Assembly: GCA_943846715.1 (NCBI GenBank)
Contig: OX044356.1
Span: 434,001-498,000, forward strand
DNA: 64,000 nt
From: TMED14 sp002378565
Lineage (GTDB): Bacteria; Bacteroidota; Bacteroidia; Flavobacteriales; Schleiferiaceae
Direction: 5' to 3'
Shown: positions 51,409 through 61,104 of the stretch, piece after piece
How positions within the stretch are numbered: the stretch's first letter is position 1
How the letters are laid out: each line of letters starts with the position of its first letter
Notes under the pieces: model-generated
Databases searched by the model: none
Seen by the model: only the letters and a program-made list of their open reading frames with translations
Told to the model about the DNA's origin: nothing
Made by a program: the position numbers and the translations under genes

Positions 51409-52536
51409 ATCCCAAGTCAAGGGAAGGAAAACACCGTTTTTGGTGAGGGAAAAACTATCGCCACCAGGTGTTATCAGCCCTTCTTGAACCTCAAATCGCA
51501 TGGCAGGACGCAGGTCGTCTTGAACCAACCCTTTGCAAAGCAATCGTGCCCTGATTTGGTAGGTTCCAGCCATGCAAGGCAAGGCGTCAAAATGAACGAC
51601 AAGTTCGCCGGATGCCTTGAGTCTGTCAGGCCTGATGTTGCTTGTGTGCATGGATATAGGTGCTAGGAATCGACCATCAGCCCCCTCAAGAGACAAGCGA
51701 AGGTTAGGCTGCTCCATGGCTGCCTTACCATTGTACTGAATCCGTAGGCTAGCTGATTGGCCACTGCATGGCGCGCGATCCCATGACATGGCTGTGATTC
51801 GAACATCACCCTGGCCTGACCGGTCGCGGTGTTCAGTCAGGTCAATGGCATGGCTCTGGGGTAACTGTTGTTGCAAGTAGGCTGATGCCAACGCATGGCT
51901 CTCTCCTTGTTGATGAACCTTTCCCTGTTGTAGCCAGATGGCTTGATCACACAAGCTTTGCATGGCTAGCATGTTATGGGAGACAAAGAGGACGGTTCGA
52001 CCCGCGTCTTGCATCTGACTCTCCATGCGCCGGAGACATTTGGCCTGAAAAGCAGCATCACCTACAGCTAAAACCTCATCAACCAATAGGATGTCAGCAT
52101 CCATGTGAGCGGCGAGGGCAAAGCCAAGTCGGACCTTCATGCCGCTGGAGTAATGCTTGATGGCTGTGTCCAAGAATGCCTCGACACCTGAAAAGTCTAC
52201 GATGGCATCCAGACGTTGCGCTGTGGTTTGCCTGTCCATGCCATGCAAGGCAGCGCTCAGGTAAATGTTTTCCCGTCCGCTGAGGTCGGGGTGAAAACCT
52301 GTGCCAATCTCTAGCAAGCTGGTCATTTGGCCTTCAAGGCGATAACCACCTTCGCTAGGGTGTGTGATGCCAGAGAACAGTTTCAGTAAGGTGGATTTCC
52401 CTGCCCCATTGCCCCCGATGATGCCCATCGCTTGCCCCTCCTTTACGTCCAGATCAAGGTCCTTTATGGCCCAATAAGGTTTGCCATTGACAGGGTAAGC
52501 CTTGCCCAACCCTCTGGCTTGAATGGTCGTTTTCAT
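51370..52536 (-). CDS. Wzt-type polysaccharide ABC transporter ATPase with C-terminal domain
   Basis: The 388-residue ATPase has Walker A GGNGAGKST, signature HYSSGMKVRLGFALA, Walker B DILLVDEVLAVGD and the H-loop LFVSHNMLAM. About residues 250-388 form an extra beta-rich domain like the Wzt C-terminal domain, which in known systems recognises a terminal modification of the exported chain. It follows the Wzm-like permease gene (4-base overlap) and exports a polysaccharide or teichoic-like polymer. Confidence 0.92.
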   Translation of the reverse strand: MKTTIQARGLGKAYPVNGKPYWAIKDLDLDVKEGQAMGIIGGNGAGKSTLLKLFSGITHPSEGGYRLEGQMTSLLEIGTGFHPDLSGRENIYLSAALHGMDRQTTAQRLDAIVDFSGVEAFLDTAIKHYSSGMKVRLGFALAAHMDADILLVDEVLAVGDAAFQAKCLRRMESQMQDAGRTVLFVSHNMLAMQSLCDQAIWLQQGKVHQQGESHALASAYLQQQLPQSHAIDLTEHRDRSGQGDVRITAMSWDRAPCSGQSASLRIQYNGKAAMEQPNLRLSLEGADGRFLAPISMHTSNIRPDRLKASGELVVHFDALPCMAGTYQIRARLLCKGLVQDDLRPAMRFEVQEGLITPGGDSFSLTKNGVFLPLTWDLEQALDSGNALR

Positions 52537-53378
52537 AAGCGATCAACAAGGTTGCGATCGACCCACCGAAGGGCAAGGCGACCAAAGAAAATCAAGAGGC
52601 AACCCATGGCGAATGACAGGGTGATGCCGGGGACATGAAGCTCTGCCAAGTCACCTATGCCAAAAAAGGCTAGTCGAAATCCTTCTGCCATGCTGACAAA
52701 AGGGTTGAGGTACAAAACCCAATCCCATGTACCCAAAGCATCTGCGTAGCGCGTGCTGGGGTAGGCTACCGGTGTCAATAGGAATAAACCTTGCGCAAGG
52801 AAGGGTAGGATGGCAATCAAATCGCGATACTTCACACTCCATGCAGCCACCAAGGCAGCCATGCCTGTTGCCAGGAGCCAGGTGTAGGCCATCATGAAAA
52901 CCCAAAGAATGGGTGCCTGAGGAATGCTGCCGTATAAGCCATAAGCAAAGGCAATAAATAGGATTGAAGCCACCAAGAAATCCACCATGAAAACAAGGCC
53001 TTTTGCTTGTATCAGGGCCATTTTTGGAAAGGCAATTTTCCTAAGTATGTGTTGGTTGTGCACCAAGCTGGGCCCTCCTTGGAGCAGGATGCTTTGCGCC
53101 ATCAGCCAGCCCGGCAAGGCAGCAAAAGCGTACAACGCATAAGGAACATCTGACGCAATCTCAACCTTCACGATGACAGAGAAAACCAAGAGCACCAATG
53201 CTGCAGCTAGCAATGGTTGAGCGATGACCCACAGCCAGCCCATGCGCGTTTGAACATAGCGCAAAGAAAGATCGCGTCGAGCAAAGGCCTTGGTAACTTG
53301 CCATGAGCGCTTGCGTGAGGCTTGGTTAACCTGCCAGAAGGGGTCCTTTGCCTGGACCTCTGTGATGGGTTTATTCAT
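52533..53378 (-). CDS. Wzm/TagG-type ABC-2 permease
   Basis: The product is 281 residues from the ATG at 53378 (MNKPITEVQAKDPFW). It has a polar N-terminus and about six transmembrane segments, with RDLSLRYVQTRMGWLWVIAQPLL typical of polysaccharide export ABC-2 permeases. A longer reading would overlap the preceding gene and add an unlike leader. It pairs with the Wzt-like ATPase. The start lies 8 bases within the MacB-like gene. Confidence 0.92.
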   Translation of the reverse strand: MNKPITEVQAKDPFWQVNQASRKRSWQVTKAFARRDLSLRYVQTRMGWLWVIAQPLLAAALVLLVFSVIVKVEIASDVPYALYAFAALPGWLMAQSILLQGGPSLVHNQHILRKIAFPKMALIQAKGLVFMVDFLVASILFIAFAYGLYGSIPQAPILWVFMMAYTWLLATGMAALVAAWSVKYRDLIAILPFLAQGLFLLTPVAYPSTRYADALGTWDWVLYLNPFVSMAEGFRLAFFGIGDLAELHVPGITLSFAMGCLLIFFGRLALRWVDRNLVDRL

Positions 53379-54624
53379 GCCTGAGTGCTTCGATGGGATC
53401 CATGGATGCCGCCTGCTTGGCAGGGTACCAGCCGCTGAGGATGCCAACGGCCACAGAGATCAACAAGGCAATGGTTAGCCAGGTTGTCGGCAAAGCGAAG
53501 GGGCTGTCCCATTGTAGGGCAAGCATGTTGCCTAAACCTAAACCGATCACGATGCCGGCTAATCCACCGATCACACTGACGGTGATGGCTTCTGAAAGGA
53601 ATTGAAGGACAATGGTGTTTTTGCTTGCACCTAGTGCCTTCCGAATACCTATTTCCTTGGTGCGTTCAGTGACGCTGACAAGCATGATGTTCATCAGTGC
53701 GACCGATGCGCCAAGCAGGGTAATGAGGGCAATCAACAGGGCACCACTGCTCACAAAGCCTAAGGAGTCAACCAACATGGTCGCGATGGCGTCTGATCGT
53801 CGTATGTTGAAATTGTCGGTTTCCCCGGGTCGGAGCTTCCTAAGCCCTCGCATGATGACCGTTGCTTCTGCAATGTTTAAATCCAATGAAGCAGCATCTT
53901 TTGCCATGATGCTGGTGACATAGCTGGATGTGCTATGACCGTAGGCATAATGCCCAGTCATCAAGGGCAAGTAAATGACTTGGTCACTGGAGAACATGCC
54001 GCTGCTGCCTTTCGCTTGGGTGATGCCAACCACACGGTAGGGCTTAGCCGCCATGCGAATGGTTTTGCCAATGCCATCTCCCTGAGGGAAAAGGCTACTG
54101 GCTACATCAGCCCCAAGCACGCAAACGGCTCGGGCTTCATCCTGCTCCAATTGAGAAAAATACCGACCTTCAGACAAGTCAAGTCCATTGCAGACCATGA
54201 AATTCCCATCAGATGCCATGACTCGCACATTGGGGTTGGTCTTTCGGTCCAGGTATTGAATGGTGGATGTGCCACTCACATCATCACTTACACTGCCTAC
54301 CATGCCTTTCTCAGACACGCGTTGTGCCAATCGCTTTGCAGTGCGCAAGGGAATAGCCTGTTGGAGCTTCTGCTGGATGCCATTGCTGCCTATTTGGATT
54401 CGCATGCCCCCGGACTGTACAGTGAAAGTATTGGCGCCCATGGACGTGAACTGACCCGTTAAACTGTTCTCCATTACAGAAATGGCAGTCAACATACCGA
54501 CCAATGCAGTGATGCCAATGGCAATTATCAATGCTGTTAAAATTGCCCGGAGACGCTGTGACTTCAAGGATTCACGAGCCATTGAGAAGGCGTCGGATAC
54601 GATAGGTAAGCTTAATTTGATCAT
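53371..54624 (-). CDS. MacB-like ABC transporter permease (FtsX family)
   Basis: The 417 residues contain one N-terminal transmembrane helix (ILTALIIAIGITALVGMLTAISV), a periplasmic domain (about 50-280, MacB_PCD-like) and three C-terminal segments with the FtsX motif SVTERTKEIGIRKALGAS. Its own ATPase is not next to it; the adjacent Wzt-like ATPase is of another type. It heads the minus-strand run into wzm/wzt. TACATTTG, an exact -7 box, lies five bases before the ATG. Confidence 0.9.
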   Translation of the reverse strand: MIKLSLPIVSDAFSMARESLKSQRLRAILTALIIAIGITALVGMLTAISVMENSLTGQFTSMGANTFTVQSGGMRIQIGSNGIQQKLQQAIPLRTAKRLAQRVSEKGMVGSVSDDVSGTSTIQYLDRKTNPNVRVMASDGNFMVCNGLDLSEGRYFSQLEQDEARAVCVLGADVASSLFPQGDGIGKTIRMAAKPYRVVGITQAKGSSGMFSSDQVIYLPLMTGHYAYGHSTSSYVTSIMAKDAASLDLNIAEATVIMRGLRKLRPGETDNFNIRRSDAIATMLVDSLGFVSSGALLIALITLLGASVALMNIMLVSVTERTKEIGIRKALGASKNTIVLQFLSEAITVSVIGGLAGIVIGLGLGNMLALQWDSPFALPTTWLTIALLISVAVGILSGWYPAKQAASMDPIEALRHE

Positions 54625-54629
54625 TTATA

Positions 54630-54637
54630 CAAATGTA
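54630..54637 (-). promoter_or_regulatory. -7 box for the permease-wzm-wzt run
   Basis: Minus-strand TACATTTG is an exact TAnnTTTG match, five bases before the ATG at 54624. On the plus strand, CACCTTTG at 54662-54669 is a one-mismatch box, eight bases from the next gene's ATG at 54678. Confidence 0.6.
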
Positions 54638-54677
54638 ATTGTTCTATTGGTGTGACTTTTGCACCTTTGCAGCCCTT

Positions 54678-55493
54678 ATGCTACGCAAATTACATGCCGC
54701 AGTCTTTGTACTGGCCCTTTCCCCGATTTCCGTCCTTGCACAACATGTGTATGTTGACTTGGATGACAGCACTATCACGATCAATAACAGCTTCATTGAC
54801 ATCGATGTCAATCAGGATTCAGCGATGGATTTCCGCCTCACATTGTACCGTGACACTGGTGTCAGTGGCAAATTGGATCACATTATCATTTCACCCATTG
54901 ACAGCTTGAATGGCAAGGTTATGGGCTCCCAGCGGGGGCAATTTAACTATGTAGATAAACTGCAAATTGGTCATTTGATTAGTCTCGTTGCACCATGGAG
55001 TGGCATGTCTGCCAGCCATTATGGTACCATCGATTACCGCTTTGACTCCATTCATGACCCATACAGTCAGTGGCAAGCGCCCTACAATGAAGGCTTTATC
55101 GGCACCCGAACCATCAAGCGCGACAGCTTGGTTTTTGGATGGATTCGCTTGTCCATTGCACCTGATGGCAAGTCATTCACCGTTTACGACTGTGGTTATC
55201 AGTCTACCTTGGATTCATCCATTTCTGCTGGCCACTTGTGGGTTTCTGTACCTGAAAGGAGCCAATGGCAAGGTGGGTGGGCACTGACTGCGACCGATTT
55301 GGTCTTGACAAAGCCGCATGCCAATGCGGTTTCCTTAGCCATCATGGACATTCAAGGCCACTTGCTTTTGCAGTCTGATTGGCAGCATGAGAGCATCAGA
55401 ATCCCTCGACAATTGTTGGGTTCGGGTATGTTGATTGTGTTGGCTCAAGACAGAGAAGGCGACTGGGTACAGCGCATTCCGCTGATTGATTGA
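54678..55493 (+). CDS. Secreted protein with T9SS-like C-terminal domain
   Basis: The product is 271 residues from the ATG at 54678. The signal peptide MLRKLHAAVFVLALSPISVLAQ is followed by VYVDLDDSTITINNSFIDIDVNQDSAMDFRL, a beta-rich region with Asp-rich calcium-like loops. The last 60 residues (VSLAIMDIQGHLLLQSDW ... GSGMLIVLAQDREGDWVQRIPL) look like a type A secretion (Por_Secre_tail) domain that directs outer-membrane passage and anchoring. The function of the mature part is unknown. No T9SS component is in the window. Confidence 0.72.
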   Translation: MLRKLHAAVFVLALSPISVLAQHVYVDLDDSTITINNSFIDIDVNQDSAMDFRLTLYRDTGVSGKLDHIIISPIDSLNGKVMGSQRGQFNYVDKLQIGHLISLVAPWSGMSASHYGTIDYRFDSIHDPYSQWQAPYNEGFIGTRTIKRDSLVFGWIRLSIAPDGKSFTVYDCGYQSTLDSSISAGHLWVSVPERSQWQGGWALTATDLVLTKPHANAVSLAIMDIQGHLLLQSDWQHESIRIPRQLLGSGMLIVLAQDREGDWVQRIPLID

Positions 55494-55568
55494 GTCTGAT
55501 CGATTGAGGCTTATTGGTGGGATGTCCTGCCAACTGAGATCTGGGAGAAGCATCGGCAAATTGCGACC

Positions 55569-55576
55569 TATTTTTG
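55569..55576 (+). promoter_or_regulatory. -7 box for aconitase
   Basis: TATTTTTG is an exact TAnnTTTG match 20 bases before the ATG at 55597. Confidence 0.55.
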
Positions 55577-55596
55577 TATGCATAAAACATTGAGCT

Positions 55597-57864
55597 ATGG
55601 CATTTGATATCAACATGATCCGCAACTTCTACCAGACTTACCCGCTAAAGGTGGCTAAGGCGAGGGAGTTGTTGGGACATCCATTGACCCTTTCAGAGAA
55701 AATACTCTACGCTCACTTGTGGGATTCACAGTCCAATCAAGTTTTTGAACGCGGAAATTCCTATGTGGACTTTGCTCCGGATCGTGTTGCCATGCAAGAT
55801 GCCACGGCTCAAATGGCCTTGCTTCAATTCATGCAAGCTGGTAAGTCTGAAGTTGCAGTTCCGTCTACTGTGCATTGTGATCACTTGATTCAAGCTCGTG
55901 TTGGTGCCAGCAAGGACTTGCAAGAAGCTATCAATAAAAGCAACGAGGTCTTCAATTTCCTATCCTCGGTGTCAGACAAATACGGCATTGGATTTTGGAA
56001 GCCTGGTTCTGGCATCATTCACCAAGTAGTGATTGAGAACTACGCCTTCCCAGGAGGCATGATGATAGGTACCGATTCCCACACGGTGAATGCAGGTGGA
56101 CTTGGCATGGTTGCCATTGGTGTTGGCGGCGCTGATGCGGTGGACGTCATGGCTGGCATGTCATGGGAATTGAAATTCCCCAAACTCATTGGCATCAGAT
56201 TGACTGGAAAGATGTCCGGTTGGACAGCACCCAAAGATGTCATTTTAAAAGTGGCTGGTATCTTGACCGTTAAAGGTGGTACAGGTGCCATTGTTGAATA
56301 CTTTGGTGATGGCGCAGAGTCTATGTCATGCACGGGCAAAGGAACCATTTGTAACATGGGTGCTGAAGTGGGGGCAACCACATCAACCTTTGGTTACGAT
56401 GAGAGCATGGACCGTTACCTGCGTGCCACTAGCCGCGGTGATGTTGCTGACCTAGCCAATGGGGTTAAGACAGACTTGAAAGCTGACCCAGAAGTCTACG
56501 CCAACCCAGAGCAGTATTTTGACGAGGTCATCGACATCGATTTAAGCACCTTGGAGCCCCACATCAATGGGCCTTTCTCTCCAGATATTGCCACACCCAT
56601 CAGTCAGATGCGTGCGACAGCTGAGGCCAATGGCTGGCCAACCAACATTGAAGTCGGCTTGATTGGTTCTTGCACCAATTCATCGTACGAGGACATGACG
56701 CGCGCTGCGTCTATTGCAAGGCAGGCTGCTGAAAAGGGCTTGGATGTCAAGAGTGAATACACAGTAACGCCAGGATCAGAGCAGGTTCGGTTTACGGCAG
56801 AACGCGATGGTTTACTCAAGGACTTTGAGTCCATTGGAGGCAAGGTCTTCGCCAATGCTTGCGGTCCATGCATCGGGCAATGGGCCAGAGCAGGTGCTGA
56901 GAACCAGGAGAAAAACACCATCATTCACTCCTTCAATCGCAACTTCTCTAAGCGTGCAGATGGCAATCCTAATACGCATGCCTTTGTGGCTTCACCAGAG
57001 ATTGTGACGGCTTTAGCCATCGCAGGTGATTTAGGATTCAACCCATTGACTGATGCATTGATTAACCAACAAGGCGAGTCCGTGAAATTGGATGAGCCAA
57101 GTGGCTTAGAGATGCCTGTTAAAGGCTATGCTGTTGAAGATGCTGGTTTCCAAGCACCATCAGCAGATGGTTCTTCCATTGTTGTTTCTGTGAAAACGGG
57201 CAGTGAACGTTTGGAATTGCTGCAGTCTTTTACACCATGGGATGGTGACAATTTGATGGGAATGCGACTGCTGATTAAAGCTGAGGGCAAATGCACCACG
57301 GACCACATTTCGATGGCTGGACCATGGTTGAGGTACAGAGGGCACTTGGATAACATTTCCAACAACACACTTACGGGTGCCATGAATGCCTTCAATGGCA
57401 AGGCCAACAGCGTTAAAAACCAACTTAATGGATCGTATGGAGAGGTTCCAGCTGTTCAACGGGCATACAAGGCTGAAGGTATCCCTACCATTGTTGTTGG
57501 TGACCACAACTACGGTGAAGGCTCATCACGTGAGCACGCAGCTATGCAACCCAGACATTTGGGTGTGTCGGTGGTTCTGGTGAAGAGTTTTGCACGCATC
57601 CATGAGACCAATTTGAAGAAGCAAGGCATGTTAGGTGTGACCTTTGTTCAAGAGGCAGATTATGATAAGTTTCAGGAGGATGATGTCATTGACTTGATTG
57701 ACTTGAAGGACTTTACACCAGGCAAGCAACTGACCATGCAATTGACCCATGTAGATGGCAGTCAGGATCAAATCCTTGTGAATCACAGCTACAATGCTCA
57801 GCAAATCACTTGGTTCAAAGCGGGTTCAGCACTGAACACGATTCGCGAAGCCAATCGCGTTTAA
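55597..57864 (+). CDS. acn: Aconitate hydratase (mitochondrial-like type)
   Basis: Aconitase isomerises citrate to isocitrate in the TCA cycle via a 4Fe-4S cluster. The 755-residue length and sequence match the mitochondrial-like group. Cluster cysteines are Cys359 (GSCTNSSYED), Cys422 and Cys425 (ANACGPCIGQW). Substrate motifs include STVHCDHLIQA, IGTDSHTVNAGGLG and HNYGEGSSREHAA. The swivel domain is at the C-terminus. It is flanked by a promoter box and is probably a single-gene unit. Confidence 0.97.
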   Translation: MAFDINMIRNFYQTYPLKVAKARELLGHPLTLSEKILYAHLWDSQSNQVFERGNSYVDFAPDRVAMQDATAQMALLQFMQAGKSEVAVPSTVHCDHLIQARVGASKDLQEAINKSNEVFNFLSSVSDKYGIGFWKPGSGIIHQVVIENYAFPGGMMIGTDSHTVNAGGLGMVAIGVGGADAVDVMAGMSWELKFPKLIGIRLTGKMSGWTAPKDVILKVAGILTVKGGTGAIVEYFGDGAESMSCTGKGTICNMGAEVGATTSTFGYDESMDRYLRATSRGDVADLANGVKTDLKADPEVYANPEQYFDEVIDIDLSTLEPHINGPFSPDIATPISQMRATAEANGWPTNIEVGLIGSCTNSSYEDMTRAASIARQAAEKGLDVKSEYTVTPGSEQVRFTAERDGLLKDFESIGGKVFANACGPCIGQWARAGAENQEKNTIIHSFNRNFSKRADGNPNTHAFVASPEIVTALAIAGDLGFNPLTDALINQQGESVKLDEPSGLEMPVKGYAVEDAGFQAPSADGSSIVVSVKTGSERLELLQSFTPWDGDNLMGMRLLIKAEGKCTTDHISMAGPWLRYRGHLDNISNNTLTGAMNAFNGKANSVKNQLNGSYGEVPAVQRAYKAEGIPTIVVGDHNYGEGSSREHAAMQPRHLGVSVVLVKSFARIHETNLKKQGMLGVTFVQEADYDKFQEDDVIDLIDLKDFTPGKQLTMQLTHVDGSQDQILVNHSYNAQQITWFKAGSALNTIREANRV

Positions 57865-57936
57865 TCCTTTCAGGTTGTTGGCAAAGCCTGAGGCCCTTGT
57901 GTTATTCACGTGGGGGATTTGAATTATCTTGTCAAC

Positions 57937-59241
57937 ATGAATGAAGTGAATGGTTACTCCAAGCGGGTGCAGCATGGCTGGGCCATGTACGATTGGGCTA
58001 ATTCAGTTTACACCCTTGTGGTGGGAACGGCCATCTTTCCTATCTACTATACAGCTGTTATGGATGCCAATGGGCAATCCGTCATCCAATTTTTTGGAAT
58101 GGAGCTTGACAGCACAGCAGCCTACACCTTCATGATGGCTGCAGCATACCTCATGGTGTCCATCGTGACACCCTATTTGTCTGCCTTGTCAGAGGTTGGT
58201 GGCAGCAAAAAGCATTTCATGAGAGGCTTTATATGGGCGGGGTCGCTGACCACTGCTTCGATGTATTTCTTCACAGCTGATCATATGCTGCTTGGTTTGT
58301 GGACACCCTTTTTAGGTGCTATCGCCTTTTCTGGAAGCTTGGTTTTCTACAATTCCTACCTTCCTGAAATCGCTGCAAAACCCGACCAAGATGCCTTGAG
58401 TGCCAAGGGCTTTTCTCTGGGGTATTTTGGCTCAGTGCTTGTGTTGATTGGGGCATTGGTATGCATTCAAAATCCATCCTGGTTTGGGCTAGATTCTGCC
58501 GGGTTGATCATTCGAGTCGTATTTCTTGTGGTCGCAGCATGGTGGCTATTGTGGGGAGAGTATTCGCTCGCTAGACTGCCCCACAATCATGGCCTTGAGG
58601 CCAAGGAAAAAGGTTGGATTGTCAGCGCCTATGTGCAGTTGATAGATGTGGCCAAATCCTTCAGTTCAACGGTCGGGCTGCAGCGGTTTGTTATCGGATT
58701 TTTCTTTGCCTCAGCAGGCGTCCAAACCGTGATTTTGATTGCGTCCTTGTTTGGAACCGAAGTGTTGCACTTGGAAACAGGGGCATTAATTACCACCATC
58801 ATATTGATTCAGTTTGTTGGCATCATAGGGGCTCAACTGTTTGCCTACTTGAGCAGTCGAATAGGGAATATGCGTGCCTTGCTTGTTGCTGCAGCCTTCT
58901 GGGCCTTCATTTGTTTTCTCGCCTTTTTGGTTCAGACAGAAATACAGTTCTACCTGCTAGGGTCTTCATTGGGATTGGTGCTTGGAGGGATTCAGGCATT
59001 GGCGCGATCAACGTTTGCTAAGATGTTGCCCGACGGCGGTGAGCATGTCACCTATTTTTCCTTTTTTGACATCGCAGAAAAGCTGGCCACCGTGATGGGC
59101 ATGTTGGGTGTGGGTTGGATCATTGAAGTCACTGGAGACATGCGGATATCAGCTTTGCTGCTGTCTGTTTTCTTTGTTATTGCTTTGATGGTGTGGTTCC
59201 CCATACAATCTCTTCAGCGAAAAGCAATCAGAAAGAGATGA
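57937..59241 (+). CDS. MFS transporter, UMF1/Atg22-like
   Basis: The 434 residues from the ATG at 57937 contain about 12 transmembrane segments. The N-terminus HGWAMYDWANSVYTLVV is the hallmark of the UMF1 group (related to yeast Atg22). A GTG at 57910 would add nine unlike residues. The substrate is unknown. It follows acn by about 70 bases. Confidence 0.88.
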   Translation: MNEVNGYSKRVQHGWAMYDWANSVYTLVVGTAIFPIYYTAVMDANGQSVIQFFGMELDSTAAYTFMMAAAYLMVSIVTPYLSALSEVGGSKKHFMRGFIWAGSLTTASMYFFTADHMLLGLWTPFLGAIAFSGSLVFYNSYLPEIAAKPDQDALSAKGFSLGYFGSVLVLIGALVCIQNPSWFGLDSAGLIIRVVFLVVAAWWLLWGEYSLARLPHNHGLEAKEKGWIVSAYVQLIDVAKSFSSTVGLQRFVIGFFFASAGVQTVILIASLFGTEVLHLETGALITTIILIQFVGIIGAQLFAYLSSRIGNMRALLVAAAFWAFICFLAFLVQTEIQFYLLGSSLGLVLGGIQALARSTFAKMLPDGGEHVTYFSFFDIAEKLATVMGMLGVGWIIEVTGDMRISALLLSVFFVIALMVWFPIQSLQRKAIRKR

Positions 59242-59273
59242 GCACTTGGCATCAATTTTGCGATTCCAGACCT

Positions 59274-59648
59274 ATGAATGCTTCCCGTATCCTTAAGGCC
59301 ATCACACCCTTTGCCTTGTTGCTTATTGTCAGCTTACCATCATGCTATTACGACAACATTGAAGAGACTTATCCAGGGGGAGTCCCCTGTGACGAAGCCG
59401 CGGTGTCATGGACCTTAGATATTCAGCCTATGGTGAATGTCCATTGCTCCGGCTGCCACAATGGCACCCAAGAGTTTGATTTGTCCACCTACACTTCTGT
59501 CAAGGCCATTGTGATAGATGGTCGAATGATGCAGGTTATGACCATGATGCAAGGCATGCCAAAGAAGATGCCTCCGGGCTACAGCCTGCCGGATTGTACC
59601 CTATTGAAAACCCAGCTTTGGATTGACCAAGGCGCTTTAGAAAACTGA
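59274..59648 (+). CDS. Small heme-binding-like lipoprotein
   Basis: The product is 124 residues from the ATG at 59274 (MNASRILKAITPFALLLIVSLPSC), with a lipobox at LPSC. A single CxxCH (CSGCH) followed by FDLSTYTSVKAIVIDGRM matches the cytochrome-like domain found in Bacteroidota and Planctomycetes. It is the first of four linked genes (this, YceI, DUF5777, another cytochrome-like lipoprotein). Confidence 0.82.
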   Translation: MNASRILKAITPFALLLIVSLPSCYYDNIEETYPGGVPCDEAAVSWTLDIQPMVNVHCSGCHNGTQEFDLSTYTSVKAIVIDGRMMQVMTMMQGMPKKMPPGYSLPDCTLLKTQLWIDQGALEN

Positions 59649-59653
59649 TAATT

Positions 59654-60211
59654 ATGTTACGAATACTCACCAATACCTCAGCACCCATCCTAGTGATCAT
59701 GGTGATCATGGGAACTTTCAGTCTGTCAGCTCAAAAACTCATCACCAAAACCATGGTGGTGGATTTCTATTCAACCACCCCGATAGAGGATATCGAGGCC
59801 CACCTTGAAGATGGGCTTGGCATCATCAATACGGCAAGCAACAAGGCAGTGTTCCAAGTGAAAATAGAATCCTTTGAATTTGAAAAAGCATTGATGCAGG
59901 AGCATTTCAATGAGAATTACCTGCATTCTGTTCGCTACCCCAAGGCCATATTTTCTGTAACCATTGAAGGCATGGAGGATTGGTCCAACCAAGGGGAGTA
60001 TGCAGTGAATTTGGTTGGCGACATGCTGGTTCATGGTGTGACGAGGTCAATCAATGTGCCTGCAACCATTGCAATCAATCAAGCGATTGGCATGGAATTA
60101 ACAGCCAATTTCACCATCAAGCCGGAGGATCATGGCATTGAAGTCCCCAGCTTGGTGGTTGCAAAAATTGCTGAGTCAATTGATATTCACGTGAAAGCTA
60201 CTTTTAAATGA
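59654..60211 (+). CDS. YceI family protein
   Basis: The 185 residues carry an N-terminal hydrophobic segment and the YceI lipocalin-like barrel: VFQVKIESFEFEKALMQEHFNENYL, YPKAIFSVTIEG and VHGVTRSINVPATI. YceI proteins bind isoprenoid lipids; the periplasmic role is unclear. It lies five bases after the preceding stop and overlaps the next start (ATGA). Confidence 0.88.
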   Translation: MLRILTNTSAPILVIMVIMGTFSLSAQKLITKTMVVDFYSTTPIEDIEAHLEDGLGIINTASNKAVFQVKIESFEFEKALMQEHFNENYLHSVRYPKAIFSVTIEGMEDWSNQGEYAVNLVGDMLVHGVTRSINVPATIAINQAIGMELTANFTIKPEDHGIEVPSLVVAKIAESIDIHVKATFK

Positions 60212-61104
60212 AACCCATCATCACCCTTGCATGCATTGGGCTAATTATGGGCAATGTGGCGGCACAAGACGATTTGTTGGCGGACCTAGAATCTCTTGAG
60301 GGACCTAGCATTGCCGAGCCGGTCTACGCGACATTCAAGGGCAGCAAAATTGTCAACTTGCAGACCGTTGAACTGCCTGCAGAAGGCGAGGGACAATTCA
60401 TCATTTCCCACCGATTTGCCACATTGAATGATCGGCCACTCTACAATTTGTTTGGATTGGACAATGCGCAAATCCGTTTTGAGTACAGCTACAGCCCCAG
60501 CGAGGTTCTTAATATAGGCATGGGGCGCTCCTCTGGCAGCAAGACCTATGATGCCTACATGAAGGCCCGTCTGATGACCCAGCAAAGGCGACCAGAAGGC
60601 CATAAGGGTTTCGTCATACCCTTGACTGCAACCTGGTACAGCTCCATGACTGTGGTAACCACCCCATTCCCTGATAACATTGAGCATTTTGCCTCAGACC
60701 GGTTGGCCTATGTCCATCAATTGATGTTAGCGCGCAAAGTGAACCATGCATTGAGTCTTCAGTTGTCACCAACCTTGGTGCATTTCAATTTGGTTCCCAC
60801 ATCCACAGATCGCAATGACAATTTTGGTCTTGGCCTTGGTCTTAGGTACAAATTCACCAACCGCATGGCCTTCACTGCTGAGACCTACATTGGCAACGGA
60901 CCTTTTGAGAACCATTACCCGGCAACGAGCATTGGTTTGGATTTAGAGACTGGCGGTCATGTGTTTCAATTCCACCTCACCAATGCCCGAAGCATGGCAG
61001 ATCCTCAATGGATGCTGCAAAACCCTGGTCAGTGGTCTCAGGGTGACCTATTTCTAGGCTTCAACATGAGTCGTGTTTTCAACCACAAAACCATTGAACG
61101 ATGA
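60208..61104 (+). CDS. DUF5777 family beta-barrel protein
   Basis: The 298 residues have a signal peptide (MKPIITLACIGLIMGNVAAQ) and a strand-rich body (FIISHRFATLNDRPLYNLFGLDNAQIRFEYSYSP, LQLSPTLVHFN, GLGLGLRYKFTN) matching DUF5777, a barrel-like group seen in Bacteroidota beside cytochrome-like and YceI genes. Function is unknown. The stop overlaps the next start. Confidence 0.82.
   Translation: MKPIITLACIGLIMGNVAAQDDLLADLESLEGPSIAEPVYATFKGSKIVNLQTVELPAEGEGQFIISHRFATLNDRPLYNLFGLDNAQIRFEYSYSPSEVLNIGMGRSSGSKTYDAYMKARLMTQQRRPEGHKGFVIPLTATWYSSMTVVTTPFPDNIEHFASDRLAYVHQLMLARKVNHALSLQLSPTLVHFNLVPTSTDRNDNFGLGLGLRYKFTNRMAFTAETYIGNGPFENHYPATSIGLDLETGGHVFQFHLTNARSMADPQWMLQNPGQWSQGDLFLGFNMSRVFNHKTIER

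Noticed and set aside
57850..57900. Terminator after aconitase
   Set aside because: Short stem tcagg/cctga with a long loop and no T run; too weak to call.
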